64,000 bases of DNA from Actinobacteria bacterium IMCC26256 (lineage in GTDB: Bacteria; Actinomycetota; Acidimicrobiia; IMCC26256): NCBI GenBank assembly GCA_001023575.1, contig CP011489.1, positions 1 through 64,000 of the forward strand, in the 5' to 3' direction. The translations under genes were made by a program, and so were the position numbers. Numbering within the stretch: the first letter of the stretch is position 1; the number at the start of each line of letters is the position of its first letter. The notes below the pieces were generated by a model. The model worked only from the letters and a program-made list of their open reading frames with translations. It was not told the origin of the DNA and searched no databases. Shown here one piece after another: positions 11,667-20,949 of the stretch.

Positions 11667-13205
11667 CTAGCGAATTCGCCCCGCTTCGCCCAGTTCTTCA
11701 CTCGCCTTGATGGGGCTGGCTTTTCGAGACTTGTTAACGAGGAGCTCGGGCTTTGCCTGCTTATCAACTGCGAGTTCGTAGACAAATTGGTATGCAAACA
11801 GAGTTGGGCGAAGTTGAAGCGCAACTTTGTCAATAATTTTAATAAATTTCCCTGACTTTCCTTGGTCGCCATCCTTGGCGGTTCCACGATAAAGAACCTC
11901 TATAGGCAGTCCAATGTAATGGCGCCGCTTAACTCGGAGCCCTTGAGATTTAATTAGCCTCTCAAAACTTGATCGGGTAAAAAATCTAAGGTGCGTTCCA
12001 TCAAGAATTCCTCTGCGGTCATAATCAAAAGATCCAAAGAGAATCCGAGTCCTTGGGTACCAGTGACCGAAGTTGGGGACGCTCACCACAATGGACCCGT
12101 CGGAGGAGAGCAGTTCTCTCATCTCACTAAGAAGATTTGCTGGGTCCCTAACATGTTCGACCACATCAGCTGCAAGGACGATGTCGAATTTTCCTACGAT
12201 CTCTGCAGGAAGTCCTTTATCTAAATCAGCCTTAAAGAAATGGTCAACGTTTTCTCGAACCCCTGGAGATTCCTCAAGGTCAATGCCAGTGACTTCATGG
12301 CCTGAAGCTCGTAACTCGGATGCGACTGATCCATCAGAACAGCCGATGTCAAGAACCTTCCCTGGCTTCTGGCTTCCTATCCAACTCAGGATTCGAGAGT
12401 GCGAAGTGTCCGGCGCTGACTTTTTCTCGTAGGCTCCGGGGGCAGCCGAAAGGCTCTCGCCGTTTCCAAAACCGGCGCTCTGGAGACGATACTTGAGAAC
12501 GTGTTTGCTGATATCCCGTGCATATCGAACCCCGTTGACATAGCAAATCTCGTCGCCGTAGAAAGTCGGGATGGGGATTTCCGTGATGCGCTTTCCGGCC
12601 TCTAGGAATTGAAGAATTATTTGAGTATCGAAGTCAAAGCCGTCGGAATTACGCTCAAAGGGGACGTCTTTCAGAGCGTCTACCCGGTAGGCGCGATAAC
12701 CGCTGTGCCATTCAGATAATTCTGCTCCGGCAAGGGTGTTTTCAAATCGAGTAAGGATTCGGTTTCCGTAGAGCTTATAAAGAGGCATTCCACCTTTCCG
12801 AGCAGCACCAGGCTCCAGCATTCGGGACCCGAAGACAGCATCACAGGACCCGTTCTCGAGAGGCGCAACCATCTCGGGAAGAAGCTCTGGTGCGTACTGA
12901 CCGTCACCATGTAAGAGAACGACAATGTCCAAGTTCTTTTCGATCGCCCACTCATATCCAACTTTTTGGTTTCCGCCATAGCCAAGGTTCATGGGCTGCC
13001 TTATGACGGTTAGGGGAAGATCATCTCGAATCTGCCTGTAGCCCATCCCAACTAGGTAGGTTGAGTCTTGGCTTCCATCATCACTAACAAGGACTTCGGC
13101 TATGCGATGGGTAAAATCCCTGGGGATTCGGTCCAAGACACGCGCGAGAGTTGTGGCCGCGTTATAAGCGACAACAAGTATTCCAATGCGCGGTTCGTTC
13201 TGCAT
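11667..13205 (-). CDS. Fusion of family-2 glycosyltransferase and SAM methyltransferase
   Basis: A 512-residue two-domain protein. Residues 1 to about 240 are a GT2 glycosyltransferase of the dolichyl-phosphate-mannose-synthase type, with VSDDGSQDST nucleotide-sugar motif and HGDGQYAPE metal/donor region. After a linker, residues about 265-450 are a class I methyltransferase with GKVLDIGCSDGSVASEL (SAM-binding motif I), VTGIDL and FDIVLAADVVEH. The likely role is building or modifying a cell-surface glycan or lipid-linked sugar. ATG 13205 has a G-rich stretch directly upstream; the frame stays open to 13250. No transmembrane segments are evident. Confidence 0.85.
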   Translation of the reverse strand: MQNEPRIGILVVAYNAATTLARVLDRIPRDFTHRIAEVLVSDDGSQDSTYLVGMGYRQIRDDLPLTVIRQPMNLGYGGNQKVGYEWAIEKNLDIVVLLHGDGQYAPELLPEMVAPLENGSCDAVFGSRMLEPGAARKGGMPLYKLYGNRILTRFENTLAGAELSEWHSGYRAYRVDALKDVPFERNSDGFDFDTQIILQFLEAGKRITEIPIPTFYGDEICYVNGVRYARDISKHVLKYRLQSAGFGNGESLSAAPGAYEKKSAPDTSHSRILSWIGSQKPGKVLDIGCSDGSVASELRASGHEVTGIDLEESPGVRENVDHFFKADLDKGLPAEIVGKFDIVLAADVVEHVRDPANLLSEMRELLSSDGSIVVSVPNFGHWYPRTRILFGSFDYDRRGILDGTHLRFFTRSSFERLIKSQGLRVKRRHYIGLPIEVLYRGTAKDGDQGKSGKFIKIIDKVALQLRPTLFAYQFVYELAVDKQAKPELLVNKSRKASPIKASEELGEAGRIR

Positions 13206-13397
13206 GGGCCCCCAATGCGGTTTTTTAATACGCCTAAACACGCTTAACAAAGCGAGTATAGGGTGCCCAACTCATCGACGCTAGGGGGTAATTGTGCCCA
13301 TATTTACTGAAAATGGCGTTCTCAAAACCCTCAATCCAGAGTCGTGTGCTCCGACAGCAAGGGCCTCGGCAGTGATTAAGCCGGCGTGGCCTCCCTG

Positions 13398-14954
13398 CTA
13401 AAAGGCAGACCTATCGAATGTGCCTTCGATGCAATTGGCGAAGACGGTAAAAGGTATTTGGCTTGCTGTGCTGTTTAGGACGCGTACTTCCCAGCTCTCG
13501 CCGTCTCCAGGCCCAGGGGTTGGATTCATGTAGGGCTGAGACGAGAGCACCGAGAGGAATTCATTCGGCAAGTAGAACCCACCGCCTATGGCAATTGAAC
13601 CAGCGGGGCAATCAGCTTTAGTGACTGTCACGGTGCTTCCATCAGCAAGGGCACCTGTATACGCGAGTACTACTCCTCCGGCGCCTGTCGAACCCGTAGA
13701 GCCTGTCGGTCCCGTCGGCCCTGTTACTCCAGTTATGCCTTGTGGTCCGGTTGGTCCTGCTGCACCGGTCGCACCGGTCGCACCGGTTGCACCAGTAGCG
13801 CCAGTAGTTCCGCTCTCACCTTGTGGTCCGGTTGGTCCTGCTGCTCCGGTGACTCCGGTGGTGCCGGTTGCACCTGTTGCCCCGGCCGTGCCGGTTATGC
13901 CTTGTGGTCCGGTTGGTCCTGCTGCTCCGGTGACTCCGGTTGTACCTGTTGCACCAGTCGCGCCGGTCGCGCCTGCGGTTCCGGTTATGCCTTGTGGTCC
14001 GGTTGTTCCTGCGGCTCCGGTGACTCCTGTTGCGCCTGTAGTTCCGGTTATGCCTTGTGGTCCGGTTGTTCCTGCGGCTCCGGTGACTCCTGTTGCGCCT
14101 GTAGTTCCGGTTATGCCTTGTGGTCCGGTTGGTCCTGCGGCTCCGGTGACTCCAGTCGCACCAGTCGTGCCTGTTACTCCGGTCGCTCCGGTTGCGCTTG
14201 CTGCTCCGTCATTCCCGGTTACGCCAGTGGCGCCTGTTGCTCCGGTCGCTCCGGTGTTGCCACTAATGCCTTGTGGTCCGGTTGGCCCTGCTGCTCCGGT
14301 CGATCCGGTCGATCCGGTCGCACCGGTTGCGCCGGTAGCGCCTGTAGTTCCGGTTATGCCTTGTGGTCCGGTTGGTCCTGCTGCTCCGGTGACGCCGGTG
14401 GCTCCGGTTGCACCTCGTGGCCCGGTCGCCCCAGTATCTCCAGAACCGCCGAGCGTGTAGTACCCAGCGAGGTCGGCGAGAATCTCGACGGGGGATTGAT
14501 TATTAAAGATATTCACAGCGCCGAATACGCCAAGTCGCACTGTGACCATGTTAGGCACCGGCCCTGGACCCACTTTGTTGAGGTTCGATGCGTTTGGTCT
14601 AGCCGTTCCTGCAGGGAAGACCGTTATGTATCCGGGTCCAGTCGCATTTACATAAGTGACATTTAGAACCGCAGCGACAGCATTGCTTGGAACAGTAATT
14701 GTGTCGTCTGAGACCCCGGCGATTACAACAGTGATCGTGTCGTTACTGCCAACGGGACCGACTGTTCCACCAAAGCCGGTTCGAGTATCAAGAATTCGCA
14801 CTGGGTCCATGGGTACGAAGACCGCTCCTGCCGGCACGCCGGCTAATCCTGATGCGGGCGTGACATCGTTGAGCCCCACTCCAGCAACAATGCCTGACGC
14901 GATTAGCAACATAGCCATGGCGGCTGCGGAGAAGCGAGCAAATGAAGTCTTCAT
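13398..14954 (-). CDS. Secreted collagen-like (Gly-X-Thr) repeat protein
   Basis: A 518-residue exported protein. It has a signal peptide (residues about 1-30, [20 protein letters not shown]) and an N-terminal beta-rich domain (about 40-165) with VRILDTRTG and the ending [11 protein letters not shown] long collagen-like tract of Gly-X-Y triplets follows (about 172-435), dominated by GAT, GVT, GPT and GPQ with periodic GPTGPQG. A C-terminal globular domain (about 440-518) closes it. Thr-rich collagen-like tracts are often O-glycosylated surface filaments. A paralogue with the same architecture lies at 33775-35361. The DNA of the tract is highly repetitive and likely to vary in length. Confidence 0.9.
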   Translation of the reverse strand: MKTSFARFSAAAMAMLLIASGIVAGVGLNDVTPASGLAGVPAGAVFVPMDPVRILDTRTGFGGTVGPVGSNDTITVVIAGVSDDTITVPSNAVAAVLNVTYVNATGPGYITVFPAGTARPNASNLNKVGPGPVPNMVTVRLGVFGAVNIFNNQSPVEILADLAGYYTLGGSGDTGATGPRGATGATGVTGAAGPTGPQGITGTTGATGATGATGSTGSTGAAGPTGPQGISGNTGATGATGATGVTGNDGAASATGATGVTGTTGATGVTGAAGPTGPQGITGTTGATGVTGAAGTTGPQGITGTTGATGVTGAAGTTGPQGITGTAGATGATGATGTTGVTGAAGPTGPQGITGTAGATGATGTTGVTGAAGPTGPQGESGTTGATGATGATGATGAAGPTGPQGITGVTGPTGPTGSTGSTGAGGVVLAYTGALADGSTVTVTKADCPAGSIAIGGGFYLPNEFLSVLSSQPYMNPTPGPGDGESWEVRVLNSTASQIPFTVFANCIEGTFDRSAF

Positions 14955-15102
14955 TTTCAGATCAATCCTTAAAATTCCAAGAGCGGAGAAACTGCTCGGC
15001 GAATCCTAGGGCGAGGTTGGGACAAGCGCTAGGTGACCGATAAAACAACCCCCCAATTACCCGGAGCCTCTCCAAGAGCAGCCGATCGCTACGCTTCTAA
15101 GC

Positions 15103-16074
15103 ATGCGTACCGAGATGATGCTTAACCCTGAGCATCTTGAGCAGCCATTCCCAACCGAGCGCCTTCGCTCAAACGGTGTACTCACGCCCGAAGTGCGAAA
15201 CGAGTTGGCTCAGATTCCTGATCTGCGCAACGCCCTTAGCGTTCTCTCTCTTTGGCTTTTCGCACTGCTGGCATTCGCGATTCCTGCTCGGAGCGGAGTC
15301 TGGATTCTCTGGCCTCTCGCCTTTATCTTGATGACCCCCGTATTCGCTCGCTTCGCCATCATGATGCACGAATCCGCTCATCGACTTCTATTCTCAAATC
15401 GAGCTGCAAATGACTTCGTGGGTAAATGGTTAATCGCTTACCCAGTATTTGTCCCTATGCACCTCTACCGACACTCACACCTCTCGCATCATCGAGAGGA
15501 GTTTGGACCCGAGGAGCCAGACATTGCTTTCTACTCGGGGTATCCGTGCGAGCCGCGTGATTTGGGTAGACGGTTAACGCGCGATGCGATAGGAGTCTCT
15601 GGCTATAAAAATCTCAAGCCTCTTCTCCGAGGAGCGTTTACTGGGCCACGAAAGAAACTGGCCTGGTCAATCATTGCGGTGCAGTTAGTTATTTGGAGTG
15701 CAGCGTGGGCTGTATCTGGCCTTTGGTACGCGTATTTAATACTTTGGCTAGCTCCATGGATGACAGGGTGGCGCGTCTCAAACAGGCTGCGCGCCATCGG
15801 TGAGCATGGCGGATTAGGTGCAAGCGCTGACCGCCGATTAACGACGCACAACGTCAGGCAATCTTGGGGTGCCCGACTCTGGATTACGCCTTACAACACT
15901 GGTTTTCACCTCGCACATCACGTTGACATGACGATGCCGTGGCGCAGTCTCCCTAAATTCAACGCAGAGTTAGAGGCCGCGGGATATATCAAGCCGGAGA
16001 TGACATACCTGAGTTATCGAGCGCTTTGGCGTGCGCTCTGCTCTCAAGACACTCCGATACCAGCGCGACGATAA
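15103..16074 (+). CDS. Membrane fatty-acid desaturase / hydroxylase family protein
   Basis: A 323-residue di-iron membrane enzyme. Histidine boxes are HESAHR (about residue 89), HLYRHSHLSHH (about 121-131) and HLAHHVD (about 269), with hydrophobic pairs at about 45-80 and 185-225. It probably inserts double bonds into or hydroxylates acyl chains or carotenoids; the substrate cannot be read from sequence. In-frame ATGs at 15115 and 15118 are alternative starts. It stands alone, diverging from the collagen-like gene and converging on the amidase gene. Confidence 0.85.
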   Translation: MRTEMMLNPEHLEQPFPTERLRSNGVLTPEVRNELAQIPDLRNALSVLSLWLFALLAFAIPARSGVWILWPLAFILMTPVFARFAIMMHESAHRLLFSNRAANDFVGKWLIAYPVFVPMHLYRHSHLSHHREEFGPEEPDIAFYSGYPCEPRDLGRRLTRDAIGVSGYKNLKPLLRGAFTGPRKKLAWSIIAVQLVIWSAAWAVSGLWYAYLILWLAPWMTGWRVSNRLRAIGEHGGLGASADRRLTTHNVRQSWGARLWITPYNTGFHLAHHVDMTMPWRSLPKFNAELEAAGYIKPEMTYLSYRALWRALCSQDTPIPARR

Positions 16075-16090
16075 CGAGACTCGCGCAGCG

Positions 16091-17938
16091 TTAGGCGACG
16101 CGACATCCAAGGAGCGCGGGCGGATCTGCTAGCACGCTGATTCCCCAGAGGCAGAGAGTGTGCAGCCCCGGCCCTACCGGAACGCGTGCCCAGAATCCAT
16201 GCTGCTCTCCGTAGCCACTAAATGCTGCCGCTACATCAGCACGGGGTACCACCGCGCCGGTTGTGTGAATGTAGCGACCATCAACATAAACATCTACAAG
16301 AATTGAGTCTCGAGTATCTGGGTCGAGGCTCCAACCGGATACGCCTATCCATCCCGGTTCACGCCCGATACCCTCGAAGAAACCAATCGGGCTTCCATTG
16401 GTACGCGCGCACCCAATGATGTCGTTTCGGCCTTTACCAATAGAGATTGCATATAGGCAGATTGAGTGGGAGCCCGGCGAGATCGGGAGAGTGATATCGA
16501 ATCCATGCTTTGATCCGTTGTCCGGGAATGCATTACCAATATCTGGACGCTCTAGGTCCGCTAAGTGGCGGGTTCCATTGGAGTCAACGTAGGCATGAAT
16601 ATCAATTGGATCCAAGGTGTCTGGGTCGAGCGCCCAACCTGCAAAGCGAACAGAGCCCGGAGTCCGCTGAATAAGTTCAAGGTTTGACCAAGGCACACCA
16701 ACGGGCACGCTGGCGCGTAGCGAGTTTCTGAGCCCTGGGAGAATCGCGTAACCAGCGTTACCCGGGCAAGCAGTACCGTCTCCGGAGATTGCACCAGCAT
16801 CTCGATGCCCAATAATTGGGTCAATCACTGCACCACGCGTCGCTACAGGAGTATTTGGATCGATGTGGTTTACCGTCATCTTCCAGACCAGTAAGCGATT
16901 AAGAGCGTCTTGCATAGCGGCTGGCGGCGATGCGTTCGAGAAGTCTCCAATTAGAGCAATACCGACGGAGCCGGCGTTGAAGTCCGTAGCATGGGCGCCG
17001 ATTACCCCACGGCTTACACCGCCGAAGCGCCCCTCAAATATCTGCCCGTAGCGATCGATTAAGAAGTTGTAACCATGGTCGCAGTAGCCGCGCCCTTGGA
17101 CGTAATACGTGTAGATAGATCTAACGGTCGCTGCTGACTGTGACGGAGTATCGCCATTCGATGTGGCGGTGTGGTGCACAACTACAAACTCTGGCTGCGC
17201 GTAGTTAGGGCCGTCAGGGCATGAAGCAACGCGAAGTGATTCGTTTGCTCCCCAAGCAGCACGCGAAATAATTGCTGGTTGATTTGGGATTAGTGCATTG
17301 GCAGGTTGCGGCGAAGAGAGACTCGATCCGATAAATGCGCCGCCAACAATGAGAGCAGCAAACGCTCCAGCCAATCGTCTCCGGGGCATGACCATTCCGA
17401 TCGCTATGAAAGACCCAGCAGCGCCCCCCGCTATAAGCCCTGAACCAATTGGTAGCGGTGCCTTTACCGTTGCAGTAGAGATTGCGATCAGGTGGAGGTC
17501 CGCGAGAGTGCCTTGAACTGCGCGCGCTCGAATCTCATCAACCTCCCGCACTGATACTGGGTCAGAGGCGAGGAGCCCATCTTGAAGTTTGCTCGAGGCC
17601 GCTACTGCATCGGGCGAGCCAGCGTCAGCTCCACCATCCGCTTCACCTACGGTCGCTATTCTGTGCCAACTCCCAGAGTCACTGCGCGCCTCTACCGCTA
17701 TGACTGGAGAAGTATCGCCGCGCCATTGAAAGGCGATGAGATTCGTTGAGTCGGGTACCGATGGCGACTTGCTCGTCTCGCCGGGGGTGAGAACATCACC
17801 GGTTGAAGCCAGTGAAGATCTATTTAGTCTGCTGTTAGTAGTAACGCCTGCACCCGCTGAAGTGCTCCATGCGATGGCACCGAGCAATGCAGCAACAATG
17901 ATTATGGGTGCGGAGCGGTTACGTCGACTGCTCTGCAT
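16091..17938 (-). CDS. Secreted PGRP-domain N-acetylmuramoyl-L-alanine amidase
   Basis: A 615-residue exported protein. It has an N-terminal signal segment (about 10-30), a variable region, and an internal hydrophobic pair at about 165-205. The peptidoglycan-recognition/amidase-2 domain (about 225-400) begins with ISRAAWGA and has zinc ligands in FVVVHHTATS, IIGHRDAG and GTACPGN, so it should be catalytically active. Two C-terminal modules of about 85 residues each start with GWALDPDT and GWSLDPDT and probably bind cell wall or carbohydrate. Likely role: peptidoglycan cleavage outside the membrane. Confidence 0.88.
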   Translation of the reverse strand: MQSSRRNRSAPIIIVAALLGAIAWSTSAGAGVTTNSRLNRSSLASTGDVLTPGETSKSPSVPDSTNLIAFQWRGDTSPVIAVEARSDSGSWHRIATVGEADGGADAGSPDAVAASSKLQDGLLASDPVSVREVDEIRARAVQGTLADLHLIAISTATVKAPLPIGSGLIAGGAAGSFIAIGMVMPRRRLAGAFAALIVGGAFIGSSLSSPQPANALIPNQPAIISRAAWGANESLRVASCPDGPNYAQPEFVVVHHTATSNGDTPSQSAATVRSIYTYYVQGRGYCDHGYNFLIDRYGQIFEGRFGGVSRGVIGAHATDFNAGSVGIALIGDFSNASPPAAMQDALNRLLVWKMTVNHIDPNTPVATRGAVIDPIIGHRDAGAISGDGTACPGNAGYAILPGLRNSLRASVPVGVPWSNLELIQRTPGSVRFAGWALDPDTLDPIDIHAYVDSNGTRHLADLERPDIGNAFPDNGSKHGFDITLPISPGSHSICLYAISIGKGRNDIIGCARTNGSPIGFFEGIGREPGWIGVSGWSLDPDTRDSILVDVYVDGRYIHTTGAVVPRADVAAAFSGYGEQHGFWARVPVGPGLHTLCLWGISVLADPPALLGCRVA

Positions 17939-18041
17939 GCACTAATCATCGGTCGCGCGATGTGAATATCTGTAATTGCCCTAAGAGCTTTCTTGCAGAT
18001 TTAACCGAAGAGAAACTTAAGCGATAATTGAGTGCTTGAGG

Positions 18042-18596
18042 TCAGCGCTCCCAAAGTCCGACTGGAGCCTCGCCGTGACCAAAGTGCCCAGGTAGACGCT
18101 CACCGGCCATTGCGCGCTCGAGTCTCTTCTGCATCCCCTCGGTAAGTTTGTCGTGCTTAATCATCTCCATAAATACTGCAGTTGCATTCCCGACATCGAA
18201 GAAGTCGCGCTGCCACTTCCATTTGAAGTCGCCACCATAAACAAACCAACTACCACCGAGACCTGCTACCTCGTAATGGCTTCCGTCATCGCGTTTCGCG
18301 ATTGCAACCTGTTTCCAGAGCCCCATGATCTCGCCCTTAACGTCATCAATCAAAACATGCTGGTACGGGTAGACCCAACCGCCGAGGCCACTCATCTCAC
18401 TACCGAGTGCTAGTTCTCTGATCTCATCTTTTCCAACAGCCATGAACTCATCGTTTGGCCCAACGTTCCAGCCATATGTTGCGTCATCGGTATAGAGATC
18501 AGCCATCGGCTCCCAGTTGAGGTTCTTCTCGCACTCTTTGTTGATCGCTAACCAACGCTCAACCATCTCTTCTAGTTCTGCGCGTGGGTATGGCAT
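18042..18596 (-). CDS. SnoaL/NTF2-like protein, last gene of the CYP51 operon
   Basis: A 184-residue protein. The N-terminal helices and pattern ERWLAINKECEKNLNWEPMADLYTDDATYGW are those of SnoaL-like/NTF2-fold proteins, a fold used by small isomerases, cyclases and dehydratases. It starts two bases after the ferredoxin stop, so it belongs to the same transcript. The catalytic role is unknown. The size and position resemble the conserved hypothetical next to the ferredoxin of the mycobacterial cyp51 locus; that equivalence is from memory. Confidence 0.75.
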   Translation of the reverse strand: MPYPRAELEEMVERWLAINKECEKNLNWEPMADLYTDDATYGWNVGPNDEFMAVGKDEIRELALGSEMSGLGGWVYPYQHVLIDDVKGEIMGLWKQVAIAKRDDGSHYEVAGLGGSWFVYGGDFKWKWQRDFFDVGNATAVFMEMIKHDKLTEGMQKRLERAMAGERLPGHFGHGEAPVGLWER

Positions 18597-18598
18597 CG

Positions 18599-18802
18599 TT
18601 ACTCCTCTTCGCTAATTGATATTGCATGAGTTGGGCAGTACTTCACCGCAGCCATTATTTGGGGCCGAAGTGATTCATCCGGATTCTCATTGAGAACGGT
18701 GACGGTTGCTGACTTTGGTGGAACGCTAAAGACTGCGGGTGCCTCCGACTCGCAGACGCCGTGTCCCTGGCATAGATCGCGGTCAATCTTTATCTGCATC
18801 AC
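18599..18802 (-). CDS. 3Fe-4S ferredoxin, P450 redox partner
   Basis: A 67-residue ferredoxin with CQGHGVC near the N-terminus and CPTHA near the C-terminus. The CxxHxxC...CP pattern with one Cys replaced is typical of the 3Fe-4S ferredoxins that donate electrons to actinobacterial P450s. It starts four bases inside the CYP51 gene (ATGA-type overlap), so it should supply that enzyme. It is equivalent by context to mycobacterial Rv0763c. Confidence 0.93.
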   Translation of the reverse strand: MMQIKIDRDLCQGHGVCESEAPAVFSVPPKSATVTVLNENPDESLRPQIMAAVKYCPTHAISISEEE

Positions 18803-20166
18803 AGGCCTTTCACGCGCCGCGTGTAACGGATGCGGGCAGGTTGCTCAAGCTGAATAACCATCTTGGACATATCTGCTCGGTATGAATCCGAGGGCTGTGC
18901 GAGCTCGAGACTCCAGTCGCGAAAGAGCACAGTAAAGATTGCCTTCAGCTGCATCATCGCAAATGCTGCACCGACACAGCGGTGGCGTCCGGCTCCGAAT
19001 GGAATCCAGTTCCAAGGGTTCAGCTCGTCCTCAGCTCGAGGGTCGATATAGCGCTCACACTCAAATTGATTGGGGTCCACGAAGGCCTCAGGGATTCGAT
19101 TGGAGACCCATGGAGAGGCACCGACCATCTGGCCTGCCTTAACGGCTAATCCTTGAATCTCTAGATCAACCTTCGCAACGCGCAGCAACAAAATGAGTGG
19201 CGGGTGGAGTCGCAGAGTCTCTTTCAAGGCAGCCTCTAGCCAAGGCATCTCGCGCAACACTCGGTAGGAGATCTCCTCACCGCCGGCATTGAGGCGATCT
19301 GTCTCATCTAAAACTCTGCCGAGTTGCTCCGGTCTACGAAGCAACTCAATGAGCATCCAAGATGCTGTTGTGGAGGTTGTGTGATGCCCCGCAAACATCA
19401 TCGAGATGAAGATTCCCGTTACCTGGTCCGCAGTAAAACGTAATGAGCCGTCCTCCCCTCGAATCGACATAAGCACATCCAAAAGGTCGCGATCATCGCC
19501 CTCAGCAGGAATAGCCACTTCACGGTTAGTCATGATGCCTTGTACGAGTTCAACTAAGGCTGCGCGTGAAGAGTCACGAATCGCGAACGACTCGATATCT
19601 GCATATGGATCAACAAATGCAAGTGCATCAGTGCCGCGCTCTAGGTCGTGGTAGAGGTCTGCAAACCTGCGATCGAGTTCGTCACGAAACTTCTTTCCAA
19701 TTAGGCAAGCCGATGAGGTGTAGATCGTTAGCTCGGCAAACCAATCAAGGAGGTCAATCTCGCCTGTGTCGCTCCACTTAGCGGTCATCGCCTCAACCTC
19801 TGCTGCGATAGTGGCTGCATGGCCCCGCATGAACTTGTCTCGCAGAGCCTGATTGTGAAGCATGTCGCGACGTCGTTCAGGGGAGGCGTCGAATACAACA
19901 CCTTCACCAAAGATTGGCTTCATAAAGGGGTATGCCTCAGCCTGATCGAGCACCTCCTCTGGAGCGCGAAAGAAGAACTCGTTTGCCTCGGCTCCACTCA
20001 GAAGGACAACTTCGCGTTCGGCAAGGTTGAATATCCCTACGTCGCCGCACTCGTCCCGCACGCGCTCAAGGAGCCCGATCGGATCGGTACGAAGCTCCTC
20101 AAGATGACCACTTTTACCGTCTGAGCCTGAGACAGTCGGTGGAGTCTTTATCGGTGTACCTGTCAT
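18799..20166 (-). CDS. cyp51: Cytochrome P450 CYP51 (sterol 14alpha-demethylase type)
   Basis: A 455-residue soluble P450. The heme-ligand loop is FGAGRHRCVGAAF with C397. The I-helix is MMFAGHHTTSTTASW, containing the HT pair typical of CYP51, and the ExxR motif is ETLRLHPP. The N-terminal blocks HLEELRTDPIGLLERVRDEC, FGEGVVFDASPERR and LTIYTSSACLIGKKFRDELD match the mycobacterial CYP51 sequence as I remember it. The family removes the 14alpha-methyl group of sterols. Whether this organism makes, modifies or takes up sterols is not shown here. Co-transcribed with ferredoxin, SDR and a second P450. Confidence 0.93.
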   Translation of the reverse strand: MTGTPIKTPPTVSGSDGKSGHLEELRTDPIGLLERVRDECGDVGIFNLAEREVVLLSGAEANEFFFRAPEEVLDQAEAYPFMKPIFGEGVVFDASPERRRDMLHNQALRDKFMRGHAATIAAEVEAMTAKWSDTGEIDLLDWFAELTIYTSSACLIGKKFRDELDRRFADLYHDLERGTDALAFVDPYADIESFAIRDSSRAALVELVQGIMTNREVAIPAEGDDRDLLDVLMSIRGEDGSLRFTADQVTGIFISMMFAGHHTTSTTASWMLIELLRRPEQLGRVLDETDRLNAGGEEISYRVLREMPWLEAALKETLRLHPPLILLLRVAKVDLEIQGLAVKAGQMVGASPWVSNRIPEAFVDPNQFECERYIDPRAEDELNPWNWIPFGAGRHRCVGAAFAMMQLKAIFTVLFRDWSLELAQPSDSYRADMSKMVIQLEQPARIRYTRRVKGL

Positions 20167-20948
20167 TCGCCTACCTCATGAAGTGGCGCCTCTGGATGAA
20201 TCTCGAGTGTTGTGATGTGGGTGCCACGCGCCATCTCCACTACCGCCATCACTGCCTCGGCGACACCGGCGGGGCGCATGTAATTGTCGTGGCGCGAGAG
20301 GCCCCATTTTCTCCAGAGATCGAGTGCTGCGTTGGTTGCGTCTGCGTCCCAGTCCATACCCATTCCGGTGAGTGTTGGGCCAGGGCGAACAACCGTGGCG
20401 CGAATACCTGTCCCCTCCAACTCCATCTGTAGCGCTCTCGCGTAACCCTCGAGGCCCCACTTCGACGCAACATAGGCAACCATCGAGGGCCTTGGATTCA
20501 CAACTACATCCGAGGTAACAAAAACAACGTCGCCACGTTGCCTCTCAACCATTGCAGGTAGAAGGGATCGAATAACTCGGTGAGTCCCTGCGACATTGAC
20601 CGACATCGCAGCCTCAAACTCCTCAGGCTCAGTATCGAGTACCGAGCCAACTTGATTGCGTGCAGCGTTCGCAACGATGATCTCGATCTCACCTAATGCA
20701 TCGCGTGCTGTGGAGCAGAAGGTCTCGATTGTTGCAGGATCAGCAAGGTCTAAAAATACTGCATGAGCCTCACCACCATTCTTACGAATCCGTGCAGCTG
20801 CCATCTCGAGATCGTCTATTCGGCGTGCGCCTAGAACAACAGGGTGGCCAGCGAGCGCCAAGGCTTCGGCGGTAGCAAGGCCAATCCCCGAGGATGCACC
20901 GGTTATTACAGCACCGCGACGTTGTGGGTGGAGAGGGAACTTCGCCAT
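20163..20948 (-). CDS. Short-chain dehydrogenase/reductase (CYP51 operon)
   Basis: A 261-residue classical SDR with TGASSGIGLA cofactor motif (about residues 15-24), NAA motif IIVANAARN, catalytic Ser in FVTSDVV and YVASK as the YxxxK pair. It overlaps CYP51 by four bases and starts one base after the upstream P450, so it works in the same pathway. Oxidation or reduction of a sterol-like or hydrophobic alcohol/ketone is plausible but inferred. Context equivalent of mycobacterial Rv0765c. Confidence 0.88.
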   Translation of the reverse strand: MAKFPLHPQRRGAVITGASSGIGLATAEALALAGHPVVLGARRIDDLEMAAARIRKNGGEAHAVFLDLADPATIETFCSTARDALGEIEIIVANAARNQVGSVLDTEPEEFEAAMSVNVAGTHRVIRSLLPAMVERQRGDVVFVTSDVVVNPRPSMVAYVASKWGLEGYARALQMELEGTGIRATVVRPGPTLTGMGMDWDADATNAALDLWRKWGLSRHDNYMRPAGVAEAVMAVVEMARGTHITTLEIHPEAPLHEVGE

Positions 20949-20949
20949 T

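Noticed and set aside
13588-14666. Long open frames on the plus strand opposite the first collagen-like gene
   Set aside because: They consist of Pro-Val-Ala-Pro or Cys/Ser/Gly repeats that are simply the reverse translations of the Gly-X-Thr tract; they have no ribosome-binding site or globular domain.
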